NCBI RefSeq assembly: GCF_037975245.1
Contig: NC_092570.1
Location: 9,447,501 to 9,511,500, forward strand
Source: Apostichopus japonicus
Taxonomy: Eukaryota; Echinodermata; Holothuroidea; Aspidochirotida; Stichopodidae
DNA: 64,000 nucleotides
Direction: 5' to 3'
The notes below the pieces were generated by a model, which had not been told where the DNA came from, made no database searches, and worked only from the letters and a program-made list of their open reading frames with translations. The translations under genes and the position numbers were made by a program. Numbering within the stretch: the first letter of the stretch is position 1; each line of letters starts with the position of its first letter. This document shows positions 33,401 to 44,734 of this stretch, piece after piece.

Positions 33401-36308
33401 TGTTCTCTTTGACTGTCTCGACTCTCTCTCTCTCTCTCACCCGACCTCTACAACGTTGTGCTTTTATGTCATTCGATTTCATTTTACGGTGTTTAAAGAA
33501 ATTGAGGGATTGTAAACTATTCTAATCAATGTTTCTTGCCCAAACCTTACCACCACTACCATAAAACCACCTTGTGTCTAGCTAAAGTTACATAAACTTG
33601 CTAAATTTATACAACTACTTCATTTTAAATAGTCCTTAAATATCTCTTCACCTGAATGCATAATTTTGCCTTATGAGAAGCCTTACTGACTGTAGCACAC
33701 TTGTTTTTGTACCTCTACACTTACTCAAGATATCCACCCAAAAAAAACCAACAATTAGCTAGCTACATTAAAGACCAAGAAAACTGGGCTATAGAATGTA
33801 GATGATTAAAAAATGGGAAAGATGCAACTGCTAATCAGCAAATTGGCCTCTCGAAAGCTAATCAAAATTAACAGAGGGAGCTGTCATAACTAGCTGCAAA
33901 ACTCGACAAGCTGTTACCATGAGTTTTGGTACTGTTGGCATGAAGTTACAAGCAGTAGCATGCCTACTGTAAGTGTGAGTTGATCACTCTTCATCAACTT
34001 GTGTCTTCTAAAACATGTCTGTATTTCAAAATGGAACAAGTGTAAACCTTGTACGAGTCTGAATCCATCACCATTGCCTCTATCTAGGCATGTTCAAATG
34101 GTTGTGAGAACTTGCAGCCTTTTACTCAGAGATCTGTAAACAGATCATGCACATTAGGACCTTTATGACAGTGCCCTCCATTGACATGCTGGAGAACATC
34201 TGTAACGCCAGTAGTGGCCTGTATGTATGACCAACCTGTCCTGCAAGGGCTGCCGTTAGTGCGATGATGATCAGAATATTAAATACTGCCGAGCCCACGA
34301 TGGTACCGACTCCGACATCGCTGCCGAAGGTGACCCCGAGAATGGACGTGAACAGTTCGGGGGCAGAGGACCCGGCCGCCATGAATGTTGCCCCGGCAAC
34401 ATCCTCCGACAACTCAAGCTTCTCAGAGATGACCTCTAGAGATGGTACAAAGAACTCGTCACATATAAGGGCCAATCCTGCATTACAGAACGCAAAAAAA
34501 AAAGAAGAATGCTCCCTGAGATTGTCATTTTTAATGTTTAGACTCTGGTATATAAACCAACAGCAGAGCAACGCCCCTTGGCGACCTCTACTTCCTGATA
34601 CAAAACCTGTAGTTTCAGCCTTACCTGTCAATGACAAGTTCTGCTCTTATTATTCATGAATGCAAAGTAAGCCTAGTGTGAGTATGTAGAGACTTGCTGC
34701 TGATGTTTGCTTTGAAAAGCTGAACATTTTTCTTCAGATGGTCTTTTCATCCATTGAAGATGTGAATGCAAAGAACTCACAATGTAAGACTGTGTTTCAA
34801 TACACAGTAATAAACTAGCTCAGTGTTCTCTCTTCATGTACATGTACATATATAAATATTTATATTTTTATATGGGTATATTCTAGGCATGTCTCTTGTA
34901 TCATACTAAACTGTTGATCATGGAATCGAGCCTTGAATGCTGATAATCGGAGCTTACCCTAAACTGTTCCTCTCTGCATCAAGCATCATAATGAGTTTCA
35001 GATGAATATACTGTACATATGTAAATGTCAGTAAATGTTTCTTTAGACAAATATTCTGGGTTTCCTGCTTTTATCAGATTGATTCTCCTAACCGGTGCAT
35101 AAATGGATAATCGTTAACTTTCGACTACTCAATAGTCAGCACGAAACCCACGAGTGAGTCTACATTACTCAAAGGAGGCATCTAATGTCAGCATGAGTAA
35201 ATCTAGGTGGGGTAATCTGCATCCATAAGTTAAATGTCACCCAGGGGTAATATTTTCTACGTTTTACTCGTTCTTCTTATGAGGAAACTTTCTGTCTGAT
35301 ATTTATATCTGTATCAGTTGGGTATTGCAAAAGGAATACAAGAAATTTCACAAAAATAAAGGAAAGGTAAAGGAGTATCCATGTGTGATAGGTGTCCACC
35401 GCTGTGCAAAGTACATAGTTAATCCCTGATTAAATGTAAATGATCCCTAGGGACAAGTCTAAGATCGACTTGTGAGGGGTACGTCTAATTTGGGAGAACT
35501 TTTAACAGCTAGCCACTGTTAAGCATTTTTTACACTAAATGTAACTAATGTGGGAATATTTTAAGGCATTTTATCTAAGAAATAAAAAGAAAAGAAACTA
35601 TTACACATCAATTGCTTTTGTTCCAGAGAATCATTTGCACCTGAGTCATAAGGGTTATGCATTATTAATGTGTTAAAGCTACTGTTAACTGTAATCTATT
35701 TAAAGGTTGTGAACAACATCTTTGGAATGTTCAGTAAAGGGGTTTCAACAGCTACACATCTACCAACTAAACTTTATTACATTAATGAACTGGGTAGTTA
35801 TAAAGGAACACTGTTTTATTGAAAAATTGGGTATACTTAAGGATGCTGTTAGGATGTATTCATCCTTATTTTTCCTTTAGTGTGCCAAGATTGCTGATGA
35901 TTTGTTTGTATAGTAATTCTGCCCATGGATCACAATACAAAGAAGTACAGAATGTATTGTATTTTTCCAATTAATAGCAGCTGCCCTGATTCACTTTGAA
36001 AACTTGACGATGTGTTCCACAACATGCCCATCATTTATATCCAAATAAATATCACCATATACAGTACTTTTGATGTCACATCAGTGGCCAACTTAACCAA
36101 AGGCCTAGTCTAATTTACATACATATATATAAGTATATATTTGTTCATATATATTTATTTGTATTTTCTCTTTTCTAAGGATGATAAATTATCCATCAGA
36201 TAGTCCAGTCATTATATATATCTATTATATATCTATATATACACATATATATATCTATATACACGTATATATATATATACAGTATATATATATATAAACA
36301 TTATATAT

Positions 36309-36346
<38 letters not shown>

Positions 36347-39300
36347 TATATATATATATATATACAGTATATATATATATAGATATACAGTATATATATA
36401 TATAGATATATATGACTGTACTATCTGGTGGATAATTCATCATCCTTAGAAAAGAGAAGACCGTTATGAGGAGGCTGGTATAGAACTTACCCACGAACAT
36501 AATGAGGATGCATACTGCATAGAAAATAACCCATAGAACAGGGACGTGGCTACATTCAAAGTGGCACTGCTCCCAAAAGGGTAAGTTTTCACTGTAGGCG
36601 CCACAACCACCGGATGAATTTTCGGACGACGACAGCAATGACCTCGAGTGGAAGTTTTCTGTGGAGACGAAAATCGATCGATGAGCTGTTTTATTCACCT
36701 TGGAAGGTGCTATGTTATTTCGCACCTTTACATAGAATTTCAGATGATGCAGGCAAACAGTTTGTGAAAGTACAGTGTAGTAAAGTACACATACTCTATA
36801 AGAACTTTATACCAGTTAAATTTAATTAATCAAGTAATCAATTCCTTTAATCATTGTTCAGATATAAGTTAGCACGTGGACAGTTGCTATATATGACACC
36901 ATTACTTTTCATTTAGTGATCGACATTTATCTTACATTTTCTGATGACAATGGAGGTCTCTTTTTTTATAGAAAATGGTACAGGTACTAGGAAGAGTACT
37001 AGTTACCCTTTTAAGGTTATATGAATTTCTACCACTTTTAATTAACCCCTACGTTCAACCTAATTCCACTTCTAATCTCTTTTCCATTTCATTTTGCATT
37101 ATTTAAAATTCTTCATGAGACTTGATCAGTACAGGCATGTTCAATTTTGCTGAAAATGCAAAATAAAATTCTTGTGTTTCTCGATTCAGCCAATCAGGAA
37201 GAGCGTTACGGGGTCTATAAACTCATGAACCTTAATTAACCGTATCGGTAACACAGCGAGACCGCGGGCCATGCTTCCCATGTATTGCTGTATCTTCTAT
37301 GTAATCCCAATGGGCTTTAGACAGCATAAAAACTTGTTACTCTTTTTCTTTTTCTCAATCGGAACAGTTTTTCATCTCACCGATTTTTTTTTTCTTTTCT
37401 TTTCTTGCTGAGGATAAACACCTTGGGGAAATTTTCAATCATAACATTTTTAGTGAGTTTTGAAGCTGGCTGCGAGAATTCAAGTTTGGCTGTGTTAAGA
37501 AAAGTGAACTGATCGAAAATAGCATATCACAGTGGAACAAATATGTATACATGTCCTCTAGGAGAACTGGACTGTGCAGCTGAAATATTTCCTGGTATTT
37601 ATGAAAACATGTCGGGTGACGGGTATTAACGTTCTTAGATTCGGCCTAAAGTACGACAGCCTTGGTGTTTGGGGATCTCATGACACATACAAGAACTATG
37701 CATTGCAAAGAACACACACTAAAATATTCTTGTTAAATATATAATTGAAATATTTTACCTTACAGAAATATTTCATCAACAAGTTTGAGGTGATACTACC
37801 GGCAGGATATGTACTTTCACTGAAAGATTCTAGCAAGATTTAGCTTACTAAGCTTTGGTTGCAGTGTAGAACAACTCACCAATTTACTGTCGTCACTTGT
37901 CTTTATAAGCATTTGTATCAAGATTCCACTTAAACTATTTTCACATGATTTGTTCAAACTGCTTGATCATATATTCCGCACACACACTAGACGACATGTG
38001 TATACATGTCACCAACTCTGGTGGTTTCAACAATGTAGCATTTAAATACTGTACCTTAAAATTCATTCCAAATTGTTGAAACTAAGACAAACTCAAATTA
38101 TTAACAATTAACCAAGAAATGAATCACGGCTACTTCAAGCTAGTACTCGTATGGATAATTGTACATGCACGTATAATTAGCATTAAAATCAAATGAAAAG
38201 TTCGCATTGGACATTTTACCCAAATTTTCACTTTTCTATCATTATTGAAACTGACGCTTGACAAAATTATCAACCTACTGAACTACATCTTGATCAACAC
38301 TTTAAATACTTTAGAATGTATCGGGAAAATGAGTGTGAGCCAAAGAATGAATAATAAATTAGAAATTGGCTCTCGTGGTTTGAAACTCTCAACTTAAAGT
38401 CATCCATGCTCATGAATGTAAATCATAATGGTGTAACTGTCCTCCATTACATTGCTTCTGCAGCTAAACATTAAAAAGTGAGCACTAACCCTGGAACTTA
38501 ATCAACAGCAAAAAAACTTTTCAGAGCACATCACTGGTTACCAGAGCTGCTGACTAAATGACCTTTGCATAATAGATGAAAGTCCTTACAATCAGAACAA
38601 TAGCTACTGAAGGAAAGGCAAATGGTGCTTTTATTGACTGGATGGATCGCGAAAGAAAAAAACCTCTCCATTTAATGTAGCCAATGAATTTATTTAACAA
38701 TGGAATGGATTTCTGAACAATAGCTTGGCACTGTTGTAGGATAAATGGGCTTATAGTTGTCTGATTATGAGAAAGAGAGGGGGGAATTCTGACAAACGGG
38801 GTTCCTCGATATGAAAAGAAAGTAATTTTTCATTCCTGATTGTCTTTTGCTCCTGAGAAGGAAAACTTGTTATCAGAGGCAACAATGGCCAGAGAAAGGA
38901 CGGTTGTTTTACAGCCGAGTGCCCTCATTGATTGCTGTGGTCATACTGTGTTGAACATGACAACACCAGTAACTTAACACAGACACCTCTGCCAGAGAGT
39001 TTGTAAAACAAATCCATTACGGTCGTCAAGGAGACGGTCCTAGTACTCGCTCCTCGTTACACAATTCCATATATGCTTTAATTCAATTGACAAATTACAG
39101 GATTCCGTGTCGAGGGATGAAAACTAACTAAGAGACACATGGCGTGCTAAAAATAATTTGTCGATGACAACAAAGGCAAGGTTTGGAGCAGAAAGGATAT
39201 TTTGTTAAGATTGCTTCTGACTGCCGCTAGATGCTAATGGCATGGCGTTACCAAAAAAAAAAAAAAAAATCCAATTTATTCAGTAACTTTTCTTGCTTGT

Positions 39301-40827
39301 ACAGATTACAAAAGATTTATTAGGCCAATTTGGTGTTTCAGCCTGGGGAATTTTTTCTAGTCACGAGAATATTGCATGCTATGTATTGTAGTACTTTATA
39401 GTATTGTTGTGTGCTGCAGGTAATTTAATTGTTTTCTTCTGGTTCTGTGATGGGGAAAGGGGGGAACAAAAGGAGGCACTACATTTATAGTTGGAGAAAC
39501 TAAATAAGATGGCTAAAACAATTCTGTCGGTCAACTAAACTACAACAATGTCTATCGACAGGATACATCTGCACAGTGCATACCATGCAAGACCAGTCAA
39601 TTTCAAAACTATAAGTTCAGTTCTCCAAGATTTGGACAATTTCATATTTTATGCTTTTTTCTTACATTTAACCTTTGAGTGTAAAGCCAAACTAGCCAGT
39701 ATGCAAACAGACCTCCCTTAAACCACTTTTCCAGTTTGCTTTCTAAATTCCCAGTGGTATTAACAAACCTGCCCCAGATCGTTGTGAAAGCGATTCCCCA
39801 GACAGATATTAAAGAAAAGATCTTGCTCTGTTTGGGAGATATCCTACTGTAGTATCATAGTTATGTCTGGGAGCTGGGTCATTTTTTTTTGCAAAGTAAA
39901 TCTGTGATGTCTGGAGTGCCACTAGGATATGAAACCTACTTTCTCTTTGCATGTATAATTCAAGGTAGAATGTTAATTGTGTTAACACTGGAACCGACGT
40001 CATCATTAGGCCACGATAAGAGGCTCAATATTTTAGTTTCAGCATTTGCCAAATTGATCTCCATATCAGTAATTATACAATGTAATAAATAAAGAAAAAC
40101 ATTAAAAACAGACAAAGATAAAAGAGGCACATATGGCTCAATGATGTCATATATTTAAACTTGATCAAGTCTTTATCCTAATTGTGATTGAAGGAGACAA
40201 ATTCAACCTGGTGATATCTCCCGAATGGAATCAGATATTTCCTCCGTTGTTCATGAGAGTTATCTCTATCAGATAGACCAACTAATAATGCTTGGGGTTT
40301 TGTATTAATACCAGTATCAACTGAAAGAGATCGGAAGTGAAAAGGGAAACCAATGAAAATGGTTAATCAATGGGATGGACTAATTTTACTGCACTGATGG
40401 GATAATACCATTGAATGGTTTATATATTTATATATCTATATCTAAATAAATATCTGTATCACATCTTATTGAGATATCGTAAACGGTTTCACTTTGGGAG
40501 TGGAAGGGGTCGAGCGGAATGAGGAAGTGAGAGGAAAAGTAGTCTAGTGGTTGACAAGTTTCCAACCACTGTCGTCCTGCACCGCCGCCAATCAAGTACA
40601 AAAATGATCTTGTCATCATTTAAGTCACCCTTACCGTTATGGTAATCCTCTTCGTGTCTTGTACTGTGAAATCCGATCGTGGAGATGACAAAGACCGCTA
40701 TCAGTAGGGACATTCGGAACATCCATTTCTTGCTTGGGGGTCTTTTCCTTTTTCGGTACTTGCCTGAAAGTGAACTGCTAGTGGTTACTTCTCTACCCCT
40801 ATGTTGGGGATGTATATATGCTTGCAT
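18249..40827 (-). CDS. SLC24A: K+-dependent Na+/Ca2+ exchanger (SLC24/NCKX family), complete coding sequence
   Basis: Eleven coding exons join in phase (40635-40827, 36491-36658, 34236-34477, 32401-32582, 30987-31125, 29489-29590, 28098-28685, 24961-25154, 23177-23330, 21097-21267, 18249-18455) to give about 779 residues. NCKX proteins extrude Ca2+ and K+ in exchange for Na+ across plasma or organelle membranes. Seen: a basic N-terminus and hydrophobic segment near 38-53, an extracellular NSS glycosylation site, alpha-1 repeat [19 protein letters not shown] with Glu161, a Ser/Asp/Glu-rich cytoplasmic loop of about 300 residues, then [10 protein letters not shown] and alpha-2 repeat [25 protein letters not shown]. 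Glu161, Asp655 and Asp682 align with human NCKX2 Glu188, Asp548 and Asp575, the last linked to K+ dependence. TVPNC..P and the GTSVPD/VARxGxGDMAVSN run look nearer SLC24A3/4/5 than SLC24A1/2; the subtype is not certain. The start exon has its own acceptor, so a 5' UTR exon lies above 40834. Confidence 0.93.
18585..18680. repeat. Dispersed G-rich repeat shared with about 53125-53205
   Basis: TGTGTGCACAGGACTTCAAAG, a G/T run and TCCCGACTGATT are paralleled at 53130-53195 by TGTGCACAGGATTTCAAAGG and TCTCCCAGACTGATTTAGG. No defined ends; probably pieces of another MITE-like family. Confidence 0.35.
18828..20140 (-). repeat. About 105-bp segment duplicated 1.2 kb apart in the last intron
   Basis: 18828-18932 and 20032-20140 share TTACAGAAAGATAG, ATGAGAGACTGTTTTAA, GCATAAAGT and GGGCATATTTCAAAA.CTTGA. 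Diverged by small indels. Dispersed duplication inside one intron, origin unknown. Confidence 0.6.
20610..20760. repeat. Degenerate two-copy tandem repeat
   Basis: TTGATTTTGT(A/G)CTGA.TCTA and GTCAACCATGACTACCTGG each occur twice about 75 bp apart. Intronic. Confidence 0.55.
21097..21267 (-). CDS. SLC24A: SLC24-like exon 10 (alpha-2 repeat, K+/Ca2+ site)
   Basis: Acceptor TTTATAG|, donor GATG|GTGAGT; 57 codons. Begins [20 protein letters not shown] and GSNVFD. Asp655 and Asp682 are 27 residues apart, the same spacing as Asp548 and Asp575 of human NCKX2. Confidence 0.93.
21657..22056. repeat. 201-bp tandem duplication
   Basis: Copies start CATGACGATCGACC at 21657 and 21858. They are almost identical; the one difference I see is ATATTTTGAC versus ATATATTGAC. 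This suggests a recent duplication, or an assembly artefact. Intronic in the SLC24-like gene. Confidence 0.85.
22100..23170. other. Intron 9 remainder of SLC24-like gene
   Basis: Contains a C run plus A run (22798-22818). No exon or known element recognised. Confidence 0.4.
23177..23330 (-). CDS. SLC24A: SLC24-like exon 9 (start of alpha-2 repeat)
   Basis: Acceptor CGCCTGCAG|, donor TACCC|GTAAGT; phase 2 in, phase 0 out. Encodes [16 protein letters not shown] and [12 protein letters not shown]. The intron falls between the Pro of GTSVP and the key Asp of the next exon. Confidence 0.92.
23629..24088 (+). repeat. CACTCA-type simple/minisatellite array
   Basis: About 460 bp of C/A/T-only units: CCACTCATTCACCCACTCACTCAC and variants with CCCTCCCA or CTCCCACA. 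Intronic in the SLC24-like gene; one strand almost lacks G. Confidence 0.9.
24961..25154 (-). CDS. SLC24A: SLC24-like exon 8
   Basis: Acceptor CTGAATAG|, donor ACCA|GTAAGT; phase 0 in, phase 2 out. Opens with EEEEL, closing the acidic loop, then encodes the first helix of the C-terminal half ([16 protein letters not shown]) and [10 protein letters not shown], a motif shared with SLC24A3/4/5. Confidence 0.9.
25201..27463 (+). repeat. 73-bp minisatellite, 31 copies, with higher-order pattern
   Basis: Unit TATATGCCAGGCTGAATTAG followed by CCACTAACCAACACAAACC, TTCAGCCTATCAAGTGTG and TTTTATCTTCATGCTG; starts are spaced exactly 73 bp (25201, 25274, 25347 and so on). Variable sites include CCAGG/CAAGG, CCACTA/CCATAA/CGACA, AACAC/CCAC, TATCAAG/TATAAAG/CATGAAG and ATGC/ATGA. 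Variant order repeats every four units in places (units 9-12 resemble 13-16; 19-21 match 23-25). The edges carry the most divergent units. Lies in the intron between SLC24-like exons 7 and 8. Confidence 0.95.
28098..28685 (-). CDS. SLC24A: SLC24-like exon 7 (long loop exon)
   Basis: 196 codons, phase 0 both ends; donor GAG|GTAATG. Two acceptor AGs lie 12 nt apart (exon starts 28685 or 28673), which would include or omit four residues TSSQ. Ser/Asn/Asp/Pro-rich with no domain; contains DGDDDQAKR, a His-rich stretch ([11 protein letters not shown]) and an acidic end ([10 protein letters not shown]). Long for SLC24A3/4/5-like loops. Bases and codons still look coding: the frame is open and the product charged and polar. 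Confidence 0.85.
29489..29590 (-). CDS. SLC24A: SLC24-like exon 6 (loop)
   Basis: Acceptor AACGCAG|, donor TTTC|GTAAGT; 34 codons, phase 0 both sides. Encodes [15 protein letters not shown] and a basic/aromatic [11 protein letters not shown]. Small and symmetric, so it could be skipped without a frame change. Confidence 0.82.
30987..31125 (-). CDS. SLC24A: SLC24-like exon 5 (loop)
   Basis: Acceptor GTCGCAG| and donor ACAG|GTGAGT; phase 2 in, phase 0 out. Encodes an acidic, charged segment ([20 protein letters not shown]) and [11 protein letters not shown], the start of the cytoplasmic regulatory loop. Confidence 0.88.
31205..31310. repeat. A/T-only low-complexity tract
   Basis: TATATAT, T runs, then A runs with AAATAAATAAAT. 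In the intron just upstream of SLC24-like exon 5 (transcript sense). Confidence 0.7.
32401..32582 (-). CDS. SLC24A: SLC24-like exon 4
   Basis: Acceptor CGACCGCAG| and donor GGCT|GTGAGT; phase 0 in, phase 2 out. Encodes [33 protein letters not shown] and MKFN, the last helices before the cytoplasmic loop, as in other NCKX proteins. Confidence 0.92.
34236..34477 (-). CDS. SLC24A: SLC24-like exon 3 (alpha-1 repeat)
   Basis: Acceptor TAATGCAG| after a long T run; donor ACAG|GTTGGT. Encodes [16 protein letters not shown], the ion-binding SSAPE (Glu161) and [12 protein letters not shown]. Near-invariant in the NCKX family. Confidence 0.93.
36165..36460. repeat. Inverted repeat with (TA)n core
   Basis: Left arm 36166-36220 (TTCTCTTTTCTAAGGATGAT onward) is the imperfect reverse complement of the right arm 36405-36459 (ending ATCATCCTTAGAAAAGAGAA), each about 55 bp. 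The middle is about 185 bp of TA-rich repeat with CAG interruptions. The right arm ends about 30 bp from the exon 2 donor. It could fold as a hairpin; possibly a MITE-like element, although no target duplication was identified. Confidence 0.8.
36491..36658 (-). CDS. SLC24A: SLC24-like exon 2
   Basis: Acceptor TCTCCACAG|, donor GTGG|GTAAGT; phase 1 in, phase 1 out. Encodes the extracellular Ser-rich segment with an NSS sequon and several cysteines, then the next helix ([16 protein letters not shown]). A long inverted repeat starts in the intron about 30 bp past the donor. Confidence 0.9.
36830..40630. other. Intron 1 (coding) of SLC24-like gene
   Basis: 3.8 kb with no recognised exon or complete repeat; A run at 39254-39270. 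Many short motifs but no coding-like frame. Confidence 0.45.
40635..40827 (-). CDS. SLC24A: SLC24-like exon 1 (start codon)
   Basis: ATG at 40827 is only seven bases below a good acceptor (CCACTTTCAG| above 40834), so at least one untranslated exon precedes it. 64 codons plus one base, donor AACG|GTAAGG. Encodes a basic stretch ([12 protein letters not shown]) followed by a hydrophobic segment [15 protein letters not shown], the first membrane or signal-anchor helix. Confidence 0.88.
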
Positions 40828-40834
40828 CGCACCC

Positions 40835-43555
40835 CTGAAAGTGGAAAAGTAAAGTGTACGTTAAACATGAACATTGTTTTGACAATTGTGGTCAATGAGA
40901 GTCCAAAAACCATTTTCTTTGGGGGGGGGGGGTCTTGCTTGATGGCTTCAATTGTCTTAGGGCCCCATTTTTTAGATTTTGTTTATCTCATATTTCCCGA
41001 GGGCACATAATTGACCCAGTTCCTGCGAATGTAACCCCTGTCCAACCCCCCCCCCCCCACCCTCCCTATCAGGCCTGTTGCCATCTTCACCCATCTTGTC
41101 ACGAAAGAAATTAATCTAAATGCCAAGTGTAGAGCATTGAACATCTTCGTCAACCCTGTGCCGTTTACGCAATCGGCCTTCCATGTTGGAGAACGTCGCG
41201 CTAACAAATTAATTTGCCCTAAGGTTATCCAATACAAATCATACATTTCTGACATTTACGTCGAGGCATTTTAGCTGTGAACTTTTCACTAAAGTGTAGC
41301 TTTCATGCTAAGTACCAAATGAATTATAGAATAAATGCATATATACTCTTTGGTTAGGACTCTTCTAAAAATAAACGAACAGAAATTTCTCCATTGGAAA
41401 TTTCATATGCAGCATGATGTACGTATAAAGCGGACAGACGCAAAATCCACGACAAATATTAAAATATGCTCGGCCACTGTGACTTTCCAATGCGAAACAC
41501 GATTTTCATTTCCCTTTTGCAAACGTTTCTTCAAATAGTGCAAATAATACGGATAGCTAAGTTAATCTCGTTCGTTTTACGGCATGGCGAGGAGCATATA
41601 CACCTAAGCCGAATAAAAACAAACCCTCTCGAAAACGAGTTATACAAGATTTTCTAAACTGAGTCGATACTGCTCCGGCGCTTGAAGTGGCAACTTAGGC
41701 TAAACGTGATCAATTCTGATACAATGAAGTGTTGATGTAAAACTCGGTATCATCATTTCTGATTTCTACAAAACAAGTTGACAACTGGCACAATTGACAA
41801 AGAAAATACAACTTGACCCTAAGAAAAGTTCAAATCTTACAATATTGTTTCATGGTTTACCAACGAAAGGTTCTTGTAAGTCTTGTAGGTAGAGAGCGAC
41901 CAATTGCATCTTTTTATTAGCCTATAGACGGTCAGTAGAAAGCGTCGACCGTGTTTGTTGTCGCCAACTTATTGATTGTATTTGTTAAACAACAGTTTGT
42001 CTTTGATTTTGCTTCTAATTGAAGTTATCTGCTTTGTTTTCCTTTATTTTCTCCACATGTATGTTGTTGTTGTTGTTGTTGTTGTTGTACATGACGATAC
42101 CGAATAACCTTTAGACATGGAGTGAGTTTGTTAGAGCACGTGGTTAATCTTTCCTTCGTTAGTCTTGCGGGTATAGGCTGGTAGCCTAACGTCACTATAT
42201 ACCCCTAGGAAATTCCAAGAGACGTAGGCCCATATATTGGGACTTGCTGATATCCAACATGGAGGGGAGGCGGTGGGGGGGGGGGGTAAAGCACAAACTT
42301 CCCCCAACTGATTTTATCAATTGCCTATCTAATCGTTAGATTTGTTAATATTGCTAGAACGCAGCTGTTTTAACTAACAATTTTACGTTGTTAATTGAGT
42401 GAAATAATAACATGTCCTGGTCTTCTTTTCCGTCTTTGCTTTTCTTCTGAAAGACCTGTATGATGTCAGACGATCCACATGTAAGCAGTTCAGAGGTAAA
42501 CAAGCAATTTATTTATGAAATCATTCGAGCTATGTTTCTACAGCGTCATTAAGAAATTATACCCAATATATTTGGAGCTAGCTATAAGGTGTTAACCTAA
42601 AAGGTCCACTGCATTGCCAACATGCCATTACGCAAATCGAATCATTCCTAGATATGGCCAAAGTGAGAACAAAAAGCGAAAGGGAGATATGGGTAGTGTA
42701 AAAGGGAAGTAAAGAACGCATTCTTTACACCCAACCCGGCTAACTAACTCGAGAATACGTACCACATAACGACAATCACAAAAGGTGTTATATATATACA
42801 AATAATATATATATAAATAAAATATACATATAATATATACATATGATATATGTATATGAACATAAGATATAGATTGAACCCTTTGGTATTTTTGTTTACG
42901 TTCATACTGAAATGCGCTAGATGAAACAGATTTGATAAAACATCAAGAATCTGTTATTAACGGGGGTGTGGCGAGGTTTGGTGAGACGATGCTCTTTATC
43001 GAAAACCCTCAAGTGGCACTTTACATATTCGACATTTTCAGTTGGTTGTCAAACTTTATTTTGACATCTGTTCTTTTCTTCCTCCACCGTAGTACAACGT
43101 CTGAATAGAGTTGTCGACTCAAAAGTACTGTCACCTTTTAACCAAAACAAAATCATCCCTTACCGTTTATGACATACACAATACAGAGCATGTACTTAAG
43201 CCGAGGGCATTCTTCACAAAAATTATTCATATTTGGTAAACCTCTTAGACTTAGGTCTCAAACCATTAACTTCTTGTACCATTTCAACAAATTCGAAGAA
43301 CAGATCGACGTGCATGCGCATGTCATTTTCAACACTTGTGGAGTGCGGTAATGAAGTGTGAAAGGTCTGAGAGGAAGCCACCTGCGTTCGTCGTCGTTCA
43401 ACTTGACTTGTTTTGAACACGTTCTTTGGTTATATATTTGAAAATTAATGCTCTTTATGCAACCTGAACCAGTAACTTGTAATTCGCTGAAAAAACCTCC
43501 CACAGGGATCAATCAATTCCTCAATATATGCATCTGCAAAACCGACTTGTGTGCG

Positions 43556-43558
<3 letters not shown>
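40835..43558. other. Upstream region of SLC24-like gene, no clear gene
   Basis: Should contain an intron, and maybe the 5' UTR exon, of the SLC24-like transcript, but I cannot place it. Holds G and C runs (40920-40932, 41047-41058, 42278-42287), a (TTG)n tract at 42062-42089 and TA-rich sequence near 42785-42860. Confidence 0.4.

Positions 43559-43623
<65 letters not shown>
43559..43623. repeat. (TA)n microsatellite
   Basis: About 65 bp of uninterrupted TA. Confidence 0.95.
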
Positions 43624-43624
<1 letters not shown>

Positions 43625-44501
43625 GACTCCATGTACGACAACAGCTTGATCAAGTCTCTATATGACATACACACCAACAAAAACAATAATTCAGCTGGTA
43701 ACAGGCAAATAAAGTAAAAGCAATTTTGTAACCTTTGTCAATTTTGTTTGGGCTCACCTCCACGGCTCGAATTACGTCGACTTCCCGCAAAATGCGTGGA
43801 CTGGATATTACGCTACATTAAGAAATGTTGCTTGAAAATGGAAGTTTAATATTCAGCCTTTCCCTTTGGAGAGGAGATTGTCGGGTGACACTTTGATGAC
43901 ATGAACACATTAAATGATTTAGCTAAGAGGCCGAGACACGCATGGAAACCTTAATGAAATTACGTTGGGGGGGGGGGGGGGGACTCACCACTATAGATCC
44001 TATATATGACCTGTTATGGCCTTAAGGCATGACGAGCTTCCTTGGTGACGTACGTATTCAATTAAATTATGATCATACTGATATGTAGCGAGTTGTCGTG
44101 CCAAATTTGCCAACCTATCATTAAAGGTATCAAGACGATTATTATAAAACTTGGATCAAATCTACTCATGGTGAAACGGAAGTGCTGAACTAGAGTTAGC
44201 CTACATATTTAACACGATTCATTTAATTTTGTCTTTAGTCACAATAGATTATATCTCTGATATGGTAGCAAAACGCATGGGGAGCAGGAGAAATCGCGGT
44301 ATCGTTGAAGCTCGAAGTACACGGCGTTAAGTGTCCTTTGCGACCTGTAGTTCCCCACGTACCGTAGAGTTTACGGAGCTAGTGTTGAACTGATTAGGCT
44401 AGTACTAAATGTGCGGGACTATACACTAAGAGTGCATTAGTTGTGTTCAGATATGTGCTGACTGGAGAAAATGTATTGAGAACTGCTAGTCACATACACG
44501 A

Positions 44502-44574
44502 AATATATATATATATATAGCCTATATATATATATATATATAGCCTATATATATATATATATATAGGCTATATA
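44502..44574. repeat. Palindromic TA/AGCC microsatellite
   Basis: Three TA blocks separated by TAGCCTA, TAGCCTA and TAGGCTA; the last spacer is the inverse of the first two, so the tract is nearly self-complementary and cruciform-prone. Confidence 0.85.
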
Positions 44575-44734
44575 AAGTTTCCTTTGCGACCTGTAAGGCA
44601 AATATGTCACCAAAGCAAACATGTCACCAAAAACAGAACTAGTATTGTTCGATACAGGTGACAAAAGCCTATACTGTAACAGTGGAATTACCACCTTCCT
44701 TACCGGTTTCGAACCTCTGGACATACAATCAGCG

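Noticed and set aside
36255-36490. ORF continuing past exon 2 into tyrosine/isoleucine repeats
   Set aside because: Translation of (TA)n intron sequence beyond a clear GTAAGT donor.
42446-42552. Short plus-strand ORF MMSDDPHVSSSE with GTAAAC after it
   Set aside because: Only about 12 codons before a weak donor (33 if read through) and no partner exon.
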